Below are positions 43,228 through 53,649 of a stretch of DNA of 64,000 nt, one piece after another. Location: contig NZ_KQ948935.1 of NCBI RefSeq assembly GCF_001514235.1, forward strand, positions 247,377-311,376, in the 5' to 3' direction. Under the pieces are notes generated by a model, which saw only the letters and a program-made list of their open reading frames with translations, was not told the DNA's origin and made no database searches. Origin of the DNA: Streptomyces caeruleatus. GTDB taxonomy: Bacteria > Actinomycetota > Actinomycetes > Streptomycetales > Streptomycetaceae. How positions within the stretch are numbered: position 1 is the first letter of the stretch; each line of letters opens with the position of its first letter. The position numbers were made by a program, and so were the translations under genes.

Positions 43228-43263
43228 GTTCGGACAGGGACGTCTGTTCGGACAGGGACGTCT
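43228..43263. repeat. 18-bp perfect tandem repeat in the kdp leader
   Basis: The unit GTTCGGACAGGGACGTCT occurs twice without a gap (43228-43245 and 43246-43263), 25-60 bp upstream of the first kdp ORF. It lies between the phased CGTCA array and the ribosome site, so it is probably in or near the 5' untranslated region. Confidence 0.7.
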
Positions 43264-43300
43264 AGAGGAAACAGCTCGCGCGGCCGGATTCGGCCGCCGT

Positions 43301-43348
43301 TGACGGGTCCCTTACGGCGCTCTGCGCGGCCTTGACGGGACCCATACG
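43301..43348 (-). promoter_or_regulatory. Phased CGTCA repeat array upstream of kdp
   Basis: Pentamers on the + strand begin at 43301 (TGACG), 43312 (TTACG), 43322 (CTGCG), 43333 (TGACG) and 43344 (ATACG), spaced 11, 10, 11 and 11 bp. The two best units share a longer match (TTGACGGG). The array ends 98 bp upstream of the first operon start. Helical phasing suits a chain of OmpR-type dimers, most simply KdpE. Confidence 0.62.
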
Positions 43349-43413
43349 CGGACCGCGGTGCGAGCAGGTCGGTCGGGTCCGGTGGGGTCGGGTCGGGTGG
43401 GGTCGGGTCACGG

Positions 43414-45255
43414 TCAGGGCAGGCGGAACCGCAGTCGGCAGATCACCGCGTCGGTCTCCCGCCGCACGGCATGCGCGACCACGGCACCCCGCTGGTTCTG
43501 CAGGAGCCGCTGCCACACGCGCTCCGGCTCCGTCTCCGGGATCAGCACGGTGACCCGGGTGGCCGGCTCGGACGCCGTGACGGCACGGACGTAGGCGGCG
43601 ATGGGCCGGCCCAGACTGCGCCGCTCGCAGGTCAGCCGGATCAGCGGCACCCCCGGGTCCCACTCGGCCCACGACCGCTCCAGGGCGTGCAGGGCGGCAC
43701 GGTCCTCGGGATCGGGGCAGCAGACGGAGACGGCGCGGACCTCGTCGCCGAGGGACGCCGCGGCGGTCAGGGCCTCCGAGGTCAGCCGGGACAGCGACGA
43801 CACGGGCACGATCACGACGGAGCGCTCGCGGTGCGGGTGCTCGGGGACCCGGCCGAGGCCCAGCCGCTCGCCGATCCGTACATAGGCGCGGTGCACGGTC
43901 TCGAAGGCCGCGACCAGCAGGGGCAGGGCGATCACGATCAGCCAGGCGCCCTGCGCGAACTTGGTGGCGGTGACGACGACGGCCGCGACTCCGGTGAGGC
44001 CGGCACCGAGGCCGTTGAGCGCGGCCTTCCCCCGTCGGCCGGGGCCGCGTTCCAGCCGCCAGTGCCGGACCATGCCGACCTGGGCGATGGTGAAGCCGAC
44101 GAAGACGCCGATGGCGAACAGGGGCACCAGGGTGTTGGTGTCACCGCCGGAGAAGACCAGCAGCGCGGCCGATACGACGGCGAGGGCGAGGACGCCGTGC
44201 CGGTGGACCTGCCGGTCGGCCTTCAACGCGAAGACATGCGGCAGGTAGTTGTCGCGGGCCAGCAGTTTCAGCAGCACGGGGAGGCCGCCGAACGAGGTGT
44301 TCGCGGACAGGGCCAACAGGATCATCGTCGCGAACTGGACCAGGTAGAAAGCCCAGTTGTGGCCGAACGAGGCTTCCGCGAGCTGGGCGAGAACCGTGAC
44401 GCCGTCGACCGGCTGGAGGTGGAAGCGGGAGATCAGCACCGACAGACCGACCAGCATCACACCGAGTACGGCGCCGAGGGCGACCTCGGCGCGCTGGGCA
44501 CGCTGGACGCGCGGGACGCGGAAGGAGGGGACGGCGTTGGCGATGGCCTCGACGCCGGTGAGGGCGGAGCAGCCGGAGGCGAAGGCCTTCAGCAGGAGCA
44601 GGGTGCCCACGGCGGTGGCGTTGTCGGCCACGGCCGAGGCGTGGCCCGCGGCGGCCTGCGTGCTCGCCGGCGCCGACCGGAACAGCCCGACGACTATCAG
44701 CACGAGCACGGAGCCGACGAAGACGACGGTCGGTGCGACGAAGGCCTTCGCCGACTCGGCGATGCCGCGCAGGTTCACCGCCGTGATCAGCGCGAGCACG
44801 GCCAGGCACAGCCACAGCCGGTCGTCGTGGAGCGCCGGGAAGGCCGAGGTCAGCGCGGCCACGCCGGCGGTGACGGCGACGGCGACGTTGAGGACGTAGT
44901 CCAGGACGAGCGAGGCCGCCGCGACCAGGCTCGTGCGCCTGCCCAGGTGCGTCCTGGCCACGGCGTAGGAGCCGCCACCGTCCGGGAAGGCCGCGATCAC
45001 CTGCCGGTACGAGGCCACCAGCACCGCCAGCAGTCCGGCGATGGCCAGCGTGACCGGGAGCGTGAATCCGAGTCCGTGGGCGCCGGCCGCGGCCAGCACC
45101 AGCACGATCGCCTCGGGCCCGTAGGCCACCGATGCCATCGCGTCGAGAGAGAGGGCGGCGAGGCCGGTGATGGCGGTGAGCCGATGCCGTTCGCCGGAAT
45201 CCGGCGGCTCCTCGTCGGTGGGGGTCGCCCCGGGCTCGGTGGTCAGGACGGACAT
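43414..45255 (-). CDS. KimA-like potassium/proton APC-family importer
   Basis: The 613-aa protein has about twelve helices in an APC fold followed by a cytosolic domain of roughly 150 residues (SVVIVPVSSLSRLTSEALTA onward). Length and the early signature SLDAMASVAYGPEAIVLVLA resemble KimA-type K+ importers. Its position upstream of kdp on the same strand supports a potassium role. The ATG at 45255 is chosen because residues from MSVLTTEPG onward match the family; AAGGAG lies 11 nt upstream. Confidence 0.85.
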   Translation of the reverse strand: MSVLTTEPGATPTDEEPPDSGERHRLTAITGLAALSLDAMASVAYGPEAIVLVLAAAGAHGLGFTLPVTLAIAGLLAVLVASYRQVIAAFPDGGGSYAVARTHLGRRTSLVAAASLVLDYVLNVAVAVTAGVAALTSAFPALHDDRLWLCLAVLALITAVNLRGIAESAKAFVAPTVVFVGSVLVLIVVGLFRSAPASTQAAAGHASAVADNATAVGTLLLLKAFASGCSALTGVEAIANAVPSFRVPRVQRAQRAEVALGAVLGVMLVGLSVLISRFHLQPVDGVTVLAQLAEASFGHNWAFYLVQFATMILLALSANTSFGGLPVLLKLLARDNYLPHVFALKADRQVHRHGVLALAVVSAALLVFSGGDTNTLVPLFAIGVFVGFTIAQVGMVRHWRLERGPGRRGKAALNGLGAGLTGVAAVVVTATKFAQGAWLIVIALPLLVAAFETVHRAYVRIGERLGLGRVPEHPHRERSVVIVPVSSLSRLTSEALTAAASLGDEVRAVSVCCPDPEDRAALHALERSWAEWDPGVPLIRLTCERRSLGRPIAAYVRAVTASEPATRVTVLIPETEPERVWQRLLQNQRGAVVAHAVRRETDAVICRLRFRLP

Positions 45256-45385
45256 GGGATGCGGGCTCCTTCGTACGGACGAGCGGGCACCCGCGACGGG
45301 CCGCGCGTGCCGCACCCAGGTTCTGTCCGGATCCCGCCGCTCCCCGCCCCTCCTTGCGCGTTCTTCGCGCGCAACCGGCCGACCT

Positions 45386-45401
45386 TGACGCCACGTTGAC
45401 G
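45386..45401 (-). promoter_or_regulatory. CGTCA direct repeat upstream of the kimA-like gene
   Basis: TGACG at 45386 and 45397 (+ strand; CGTCA-type on the gene strand) are exactly 11 bp apart, 131-146 bp before the start codon. Extended units (CGTCAACG, CGTCAAGG) resemble those in the kdp array. Confidence 0.5.
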
Positions 45402-45681
45402 CGCCCCGCCCGCCTGCGACCGGGCAGACGGCCGCCCGGCGTGCTGATCGTGAACGCGATGCCGGCGACACGGGGACCCGCGATCGACCTCCGGTCGGCA
45501 TCCGCCGCACAAGCCCCTCCACCAGGGGGCACACACACGATGACGCTGCGTATCCACCCCGCACAGACAGGCCGGCCACCCGTCACCCCATCAGCCCAAC
45601 CACGCCCTACCGGCCCAGCCACCCCCGACCAGCGCCGAACCGCGCATCTCGTACCGCAGCCACGGCCGACATGCCGAGTCT

Positions 45682-45697
45682 TAACGGAAGCTTGACG
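45682..45697 (+). promoter_or_regulatory. TAACG/TGACG direct repeat upstream of the APC permease
   Basis: TAACG at 45682 and TGACG at 45693 are 11 bp apart, 111-126 bp before the permease start. On the other strand they read CGTCAAG and CGTTAAG, close to the kimA and kdp units. Orientation relative to this gene is opposite to that at kdp, so it may serve either divergent gene. Confidence 0.45.
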
Positions 45698-45807
45698 CCC
45701 GCAGCACCCCGATCCGTGGGCCCGCGCGTCACTCTCTGCTTACGCTGGTGCCGCCGTCCGCGTGATGGCCGGAACCACGCGCCGACCCGCACATCAGGAG
45801 CACGCCG

Positions 45808-47769
45808 ATGGCCACGACCGAACACCCCCCGCCCAGTCGCCTGCGCGCCTGGATGCTGGAGGGCCTGTCCGACATGGGCAAGGGCCACGGCCGCGAGGAA
45901 CAGCAGGCCGAGCCCGAGTCCAAGCTGGAGCACAAGGGCCAACGCTGGTACCGCGTCATGTGCCTCACCGGCGTCGACTACTTCTCGACCCTCGGCTACC
46001 AGCCGGGCATCGCGGCCCTCGCGGCCGGCCTGCTGTCACCCGTCGCCACGATCGTGCTGGTGATCGTCACCCTGGCGGGAGCCCTGCCCGTCTACCGGCG
46101 CGTGGCCGAGGAGAGCCCGCACGGCCAGGGCTCGATCGCGATGCTGGAGCGGCTGCTGACCTTCTGGAAGGGCAAGCTCTTCGTCCTGACCCTGCTGGGC
46201 TTCGCCGCCACCGACTTCCTGATCACCATCACCCTGTCGGCGGCCGACGCCTCGACGCACCTGGTCGAGAACCCGCATCTGAACAGCGCCCTGCACGACA
46301 AGCAGATGCTGATCACCCTCATCCTGGTGGCCCTGCTGGGCGCGGTCTTCCTCAAGGGGTTCCTGGAGGCGATCGGTGTCGCCGTGGCCCTGGTCGGCGC
46401 CTACCTCGCGCTGAACGTCGTCGTGGTGGCCGTCGGCTTCTACCACGTCGTCACCGAGGGACACGTCGTCACCGACTGGTCCAACGCCCTCACGGCCGAG
46501 CACGGCAACATCTTCGTCATGATCGGCGTGGCCCTGATCGTCTTCCCCAAACTGGCGCTGGGCCTCTCCGGTTTCGAGACCGGCGTAGCCGTGATGCCGC
46601 ACGTCAAGGGCGACCCGGGCGAGACCGAGGAGAGCCCCCGGGGCCGTATCCGGGACACGAAGAAGCTGCTCACCACCGCAGCCGTGATCATGAGCTGCTT
46701 CCTGATCGCGACGAGCTTCATCACCACGCTGCTGATCCCGGAGAAGGAGTTCGAGTCGGGCGGACAGGCCAACGGCCGTGCGCTGGCATTCCTGGCGCAC
46801 GAGTACCTCGGTGGCGCCTTCGGCACGGTCTACGACGCCTCGACGATCGCCATCCTGTGGTTCGCCGGCGCCTCCGCCATGGCCGGTCTGCTCAACCTGA
46901 TGCCGCGCTATCTGCCCCGCTACGGCATGGCCCCGCACTGGGCGAGGGCCGTCCGCCCGATGGTCATCGTCTTCACCCTGGTCGCCTTCCTGGTCACCTG
47001 GATCTTCGACGCCGACGTCGACGCCCAGGGCGGCGCCTACGCCACCGGCGTGCTGGTCCTCATCAGCTCGGCCGCCATCGCCGTGACCATCGCCGCCCGC
47101 AAGGCCGGCCAACGCAACTGGACCATCGGCTTCGCGGTCATCTCGGCGGTGTTCCTCTACACCACCGTCGTCAACGTCATCGAACGCCCCGACGGTGTGA
47201 AGATCGGCGCCTGCTTCATCGCCGGCATCATCCTGGTCTCACTCCTGTCCCGACTGGCCCGTGCCTTCGAGCTCCGCGTGACCGACGTGACGCTCGACGG
47301 CATGGCGGAACGTTTCGTCAGAGACATGGCCAGCCGCAAGATCCGCCTCATCGCCAATGAGCCCGACCGGCGGGACAAGGCCGAGTACCGCGACAAGATC
47401 GAGCAGATCCGGGCCGACAACGACATCCCGGACCAGGAGGACTTCGTCTTCGTCGAGGTGACGGTCACCGACCCGTCCGAGTTCGAGGCGGGCCTGACCG
47501 TACGCGGCGAGGTCCTGCACAACCGCTACCGGGTCCTGACCCTGGAGTCCTCCTCCATCCCCAACGCCCTGGCCGCCCTGCTCCTGCACGTCCGCGACTC
47601 CACCGACCGCATCCCCCACATCTACTTCGAGTGGACCGAGGGCAACCCCTTCACCAACTTCCTGCGCTTCTTCCTCTTCGGCCAGGGCGAGGTCGCCCCG
47701 GTCACCCGAGAGGTACTGCGCGAGGCCGAGCCGGACCGGGACCGCCGGCCCCGCGTACACACCGGCTGA
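45808..47769 (+). CDS. APC-family permease, potassium-island member
   Basis: The 653-aa membrane protein has about 12 helices (GVDYFSTLGYQPGIAALAAG; VIVFPKLALGLSGFETGVAVM) and a cytosolic C-terminal domain of about 170 residues. Its N-terminal 45 residues are charged and cytosolic. It is an APC-superfamily transporter, larger than typical amino acid permeases and similar in layout to the divergent KimA-like protein. Substrate is unproven; K+ or amino acid are possible. A shared repeat motif upstream favours co-regulation with kdp. Confidence 0.85.
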   Translation: MATTEHPPPSRLRAWMLEGLSDMGKGHGREEQQAEPESKLEHKGQRWYRVMCLTGVDYFSTLGYQPGIAALAAGLLSPVATIVLVIVTLAGALPVYRRVAEESPHGQGSIAMLERLLTFWKGKLFVLTLLGFAATDFLITITLSAADASTHLVENPHLNSALHDKQMLITLILVALLGAVFLKGFLEAIGVAVALVGAYLALNVVVVAVGFYHVVTEGHVVTDWSNALTAEHGNIFVMIGVALIVFPKLALGLSGFETGVAVMPHVKGDPGETEESPRGRIRDTKKLLTTAAVIMSCFLIATSFITTLLIPEKEFESGGQANGRALAFLAHEYLGGAFGTVYDASTIAILWFAGASAMAGLLNLMPRYLPRYGMAPHWARAVRPMVIVFTLVAFLVTWIFDADVDAQGGAYATGVLVLISSAAIAVTIAARKAGQRNWTIGFAVISAVFLYTTVVNVIERPDGVKIGACFIAGIILVSLLSRLARAFELRVTDVTLDGMAERFVRDMASRKIRLIANEPDRRDKAEYRDKIEQIRADNDIPDQEDFVFVEVTVTDPSEFEAGLTVRGEVLHNRYRVLTLESSSIPNALAALLLHVRDSTDRIPHIYFEWTEGNPFTNFLRFFLFGQGEVAPVTREVLREAEPDRDRRPRVHTG

Positions 47770-47792
47770 AACGGCCGCGCCCATCAGGATCG

Positions 47793-47818
47793 CGTCAAGG
47801 TTGCGCCGTAAGGCGTCA
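47793..47818 (+). promoter_or_regulatory. Weak CGTCA repeat upstream of the PH-like gene
   Basis: CGTCA at 47793 and 47814, with CGCCG at 47804 between them, are spaced 11 and 10 bp and lie 54-79 bp before the GTG at 47872. The pattern matches the stronger arrays but rests on two good units. Confidence 0.3.
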
Positions 47819-47871
47819 GAGCACCGCAGGCACGGGGTCGTTCCGGCGCCCGGACCCCTACCGTCGGCACT

Positions 47872-48393
47872 GTGCTGGGATACGGACGGCGTCCGACCCC
47901 GACCGGCGACCGCCACTGGCGCGGCAGTGCCCGGTTCGCCCTCGGCTGCGCTCTGCTCTTCCTCGGCATGACCCTCCTGGTCGACCTGGACGGGGCAACC
48001 CTCACCCCGGCCCGCACCCTCCTCTGGCTGGCCCTGACCGCCCTGCTCTTCACGATCCTGTTCCCCCAGCGCGTGACGGCGGGCCCGGGCTGGCTGGAGG
48101 TCCGCGGCCTCCTACGCCGACAGACCGTCCGCACCGACGAACTCGTCGCCGTACGCCGACACGGCCGCGTCACCGCCCTCCTCACCCTCCGCGACACAGA
48201 CGGCAACCGCCTCGACCTGGACCCCCGCGTCCTGATCGCCAACCCCTTCCTCTGGCACGAACTCGACACCGGAGTCCGCCGCTCCCGCGCACACGGCACC
48301 CTGCTCGAAGGCACCGACGTCCTGGAGCAACTGGCCCACCAGATCGACGACGCCACCACCCAGGCCGTACTCAGAGCATCAGGCTTCTCCTGA
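47872..48393 (+). CDS. PH-like (bPH) domain membrane protein
   Basis: The 173-aa protein has two membrane helices near residues 22-60 (ALGCALLFLGMTLLV; LLWLALTALLFTILF) and then a small beta domain with VTAGPGWLEVRGLLRRQTVRTDEL, typical of bacterial PH-like proteins. Such proteins are often annotated only by fold. It is a single gene beginning with GTG, downstream of the APC permease. I cannot assign a role. Confidence 0.75.
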   Translation: MLGYGRRPTPTGDRHWRGSARFALGCALLFLGMTLLVDLDGATLTPARTLLWLALTALLFTILFPQRVTAGPGWLEVRGLLRRQTVRTDELVAVRRHGRVTALLTLRDTDGNRLDLDPRVLIANPFLWHELDTGVRRSRAHGTLLEGTDVLEQLAHQIDDATTQAVLRASGFS

Positions 48394-48610
48394 CCCCCAC
48401 CCTCCAACCGACGCCCAAGACAAAGTCCCTCGACACCAGCCGAGACCTCCACCCCTCCCCCGTCCGACGCTGAGCCACGCCCCTCGACCTCAACCCCACA
48501 AGCCGAACCCGCCCACACCAACACGGACCGGCACCCCCAACCCGACCAGCATTCGCCGTCGATGCCGCACCGCCCCAACCCCCCACCCACCCCACGGGGC
48601 TCAGCCTCAC

Positions 48611-48658
48611 GACTGCCCGCGGCCCCTCTCCACCGACTGCCCGCGGCCCCTCTCCACC
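48611..48658. repeat. 24-bp perfect tandem duplication
   Basis: The unit starting GACTGCCCGCGGCCCC and ending TCTCCACC occurs at 48611-48634 and again at 48635-48658 without a gap. It lies in the repeat-rich non-coding spacer. Confidence 0.85.
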
Positions 48659-48896
48659 CCGCCCCAGGCCCGTCCAACGCTTGACGGGGAGACCGTGCCG
48701 CCCCAAGCCCCACCCACCCGCACGGGGCTTCGCCGCATGACTGCCCACGCGCTCCCAGCCCGTCCAACGTTCGACGACGAGGCCTCACACCCACGAGCTC
48801 CGCCTCATGCCTGCCCGCACCCCTCCTCAACACCGACCCAGGCATCCCCAGCCCGTCCGGCGTTTGAGGACGAGGCCGTTCAGGCCGATGGGGGTC

Positions 48897-48943
48897 CAGG
48901 GGGCGCAGCCCCCTGGCGGGGTCGAAGGGGCGGAGCCCCTTCA
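48897..48943. repeat. Double hairpin Streptomyces repeat element
   Basis: Two strong hairpins stand 7 nt apart: CCAGGGGGC-GCA-GCCCCCTGG (48897-48917) and GAAGGGGC-GGA-GCCCCTTC (48925-48943). They follow GTCCGGCGTTTGAGGACGAG, a sequence I recognise as widely repeated in Streptomyces spacers. Possible roles are termination, mRNA stability or protein binding; none is shown here. Confidence 0.75.
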
Positions 48944-49136
48944 AGGGATGGGACGGGTAGGGGCGGCGGGGGCGAAAACCACCCGTCGCAACCGACCAGC
49001 ACCCCTACAGGCTCGGCCAGGCAACACACCCCCTCAACCTCAGCCCAACTACGGTGGGACCCAAACCCCTCAAAACCACACAACCCGCACACCCGAACGC
49101 CCGAACACCCCCACCGTCAGCCAGCGAGGCACCCCC

Positions 49137-49556
49137 ATGACCCTGAGCATCCGCAACCAACTCCCCGGCACCATCACAGCCATCACCCCCGGCGAAGCCA
49201 TGGCCACCGTAAAAATCCACCTCACCGGCGGCCAACTCCTCACCGCAGCAATCACCCTGGACGCCCTAAACGACCTCCCCCTCACCCAAGGAACCCCCGT
49301 AACCGCTCTGGTGAAAGCCACAGACATCTCCCTCGCCACCACCCCGATCCAGGGCCTGTCCATCCGCAACCAGCTCCCCGGCACCATCACCGGCATCGCC
49401 ACAGGCCCCGCAATGGCCTCAGTCAAGATCGCCGTAGACGGCGCAGCCCTCACCGCAGCCATCACCACCGACGCCACCACCGACCTCGCCCTGACCCCCG
49501 GCACGCCCGTCATCGCCCTGATCAAGGCAACAGAGGTAGCCCTGACAACAACATGA
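49137..49556 (+). CDS. Tandem Mop/TOBE molybdate-binding protein
   Basis: The 139-aa protein consists of two Mop (TOBE-type) repeats, each starting LSIRNQLPGTI (residues 3 and 74) and ending with VIALIKATEVAL-like sequence. Di-Mop proteins bind molybdate or tungstate at subunit interfaces and act as stores or sensors. No molybdate transporter or molybdoenzyme gene is beside it. ATG 49137 has GCGAGG upstream; the frame stays open farther upstream into repeat DNA, which is rejected. Confidence 0.9.
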   Translation: MTLSIRNQLPGTITAITPGEAMATVKIHLTGGQLLTAAITLDALNDLPLTQGTPVTALVKATDISLATTPIQGLSIRNQLPGTITGIATGPAMASVKIAVDGAALTAAITTDATTDLALTPGTPVIALIKATEVALTTT

Positions 49557-49563
49557 ACCGCAA

Positions 49564-49603
49564 AGGGCTCCGCCCCGGCCAACCACGACCGGAACGGAGC
49601 CCT
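49564..49603. terminator. Terminator between the Mop and gcvP genes
   Basis: AGGGCTCCG (49564-49572) pairs with CGGAGCCCT (49595-49603), with a further CCGG/CCGG pairing inside. It lies 7 nt after the Mop stop and 53 nt beyond the gcvP stop, so it can serve both convergent genes. Confidence 0.7.
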
Positions 49604-49656
49604 CCGCACACCTACCCCCGCAGCCCTACAGGCCCCGCGAGCACACCCCGCAAACG

Positions 49657-52542
<2,886 letters not shown>

Positions 52543-52614
52543 TACGGAGGCCTCCTGGTCTGACACGACCTTCGAGGGGCACCACGGCACGGGTACCCGG
52601 ACGGCCTCCCCCTC

Positions 52615-52820
52615 TGTCATCTCAACCTGAGAGCTTCACCGGGTCACCACAGGGCGCCCGGCTTTCACCGTCGGTGAGAGCGGAAGCCGTCGACACCCGC
52701 CCTGCTTTCCAGAGTGACCTCGTCCGTGCGGTACGTGTGCCTGAGAGATTCCGGGGAGGATTTGCTCCTTCGGCGCCTCCGGATGGTGTCCGGAGGACTC
52801 TCCCGCACGGGGTCAGCAGC
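52615..52820 (-). promoter_or_regulatory. Tandem glycine riboswitch
   Basis: Two glycine aptamers are visible on the minus strand. The first runs from GCGGGAGAGTC through GGCGCCGAAGGAGCAA to AATCTCTCAGGCA. The second has CACTCTGGAAAGCAGG, CACCGACGGTGAAAGCC and GAAGCTCTCAGG. Both carry the conserved loop patterns of this class. The aptamers end about 75 nt upstream of the gcvP start. Glycine binding should switch on gcvP; the expression platform is not clear. Confidence 0.93.
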
Positions 52821-52939
52821 CGCTAGCCAGCCTACCAGCGGGGTCAACGCACGTACCTTCGAGTGGCCGCGCTCACCAATCTGCCTTTTCGTAGTGCTTA
52901 CGACTGCTTCCGGATGAGTTGCGAACAAGTGGAGGGTCC

Positions 52940-53347
52940 GTGCAGACCGACATCGATCCGCGCAATCTGATCGGCCGCAAGGCCTTCGACCGCAACGGCA
53001 CCAAGATCGGCACCATCGACGAGGTCTACCTCGACGACGCGACCGGAGTGCCGGAATGGGCAGCGATACGCACCGGCCTGTTCTCCCGCGACGCCTTCGT
53101 CCCCCTCGAGCCCAGCGAACTGGTAGAAGGCAGCCTCCACATCCCCTTCGACCGAGCCCTGATCAAAGACGCCCCCGACTTCGGCGTAGGCCGCCACCTC
53201 TCCCCCGAACAGGAACTCCAGCTCTACCACCACTACGGCCTCGACGTAGCCCCTCCTCTCCCACCCCCGGACCGGGACTTCGGCAACATCGCAGGCCAGG
53301 AAACCCCAGAAGACAACGGCCCCAGGCCAACCCACCCCCACCCCTGA
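52940..53347 (+). CDS. PRC-barrel domain protein
   Basis: The 135-aa protein has one PRC-barrel (DPRNLIGRKAFDRNGTKIG; TIDEVYLDDATGVPEWAAI; DAFVPLEPSELVEGSL) followed by a Pro-rich tail. PRC-barrels occur in photosynthetic reaction centres and RimM and as stand-alone proteins of unclear, often RNA- or envelope-related role. GTG 52940 is chosen because GGAGGG lies 3 nt upstream; an in-frame TTG at 52919 lacks a site. It is divergent from the gcvP riboswitch. Confidence 0.88.
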   Translation: MQTDIDPRNLIGRKAFDRNGTKIGTIDEVYLDDATGVPEWAAIRTGLFSRDAFVPLEPSELVEGSLHIPFDRALIKDAPDFGVGRHLSPEQELQLYHHYGLDVAPPLPPPDRDFGNIAGQETPEDNGPRPTHPHP

Positions 53348-53649
53348 CCCCACATCCCGCCGACCAGCACCATGGGCAACCCACGCCCCCCAACGGAGCC
53401 CAGACGACGCCGCCTCACCACGTCTCCCGACTCCACGTGCACCCAGCACCCAGCACCCAGCCATGACTCCCCCTCTCGTGGCTCGGCCCACCAACGCAGC
53501 CGCCGGACACCGCGCCCCGCCTGCCCAGCAGAGGCATCCGCACGAGGCCGCCGCACACAGGCCCCGGCCACGCACGCGCCGCGCCCCATCCGGCTGCTCG
53601 GACAGCGGGCACCGCCAACAGCCCTCCCACCAGGCAGAGACAGCCGCGC
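53348..53649. other. Gene-free C-rich spacer
   Basis: This 302-bp stretch between the convergent PRC-barrel and DNA polymerase IV genes is strongly C-rich on the + strand with no coding pattern of its own and no clear hairpin. I see no gene or RNA in it. Confidence 0.6.

Larger units (their letters stand above)
48394..49136. other. 743-bp gene-free region rich in repeats
   Basis: This stretch is C-rich on the + strand and holds no convincing gene. It contains a 24-bp tandem duplication (48611-48658), several degenerate copies of AGCCCGTCC followed by GCGTTTGAGGACGAGGCC-like sequence (about 48665, 48755, 48850), and two strong hairpins (48897-48943). It looks like a landing zone for Streptomyces intergenic repeats between two small genes. 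Confidence 0.7.

Noticed and set aside
43371..43413. GGGTC/GGTGG run as a minisatellite or origin element
   Set aside because: Short, irregular GC-rich repetition just after the kimA-like stop; no consistent unit.
45541..45695. Possible 51-residue ORF (MTLRIHPAQTGRPPVT) before the APC permease
   Set aside because: It has a poorly spaced AGGGGG and Pro/Arg-rich composition and ends inside the phased repeat; no protein-like feature supports it.
45256..45807. c-di-AMP (ydaO-type) riboswitch upstream of the kimA-like gene
   Set aside because: I looked on both strands for the conserved aptamer core and did not recognise it. A covariance-model search would be decisive.
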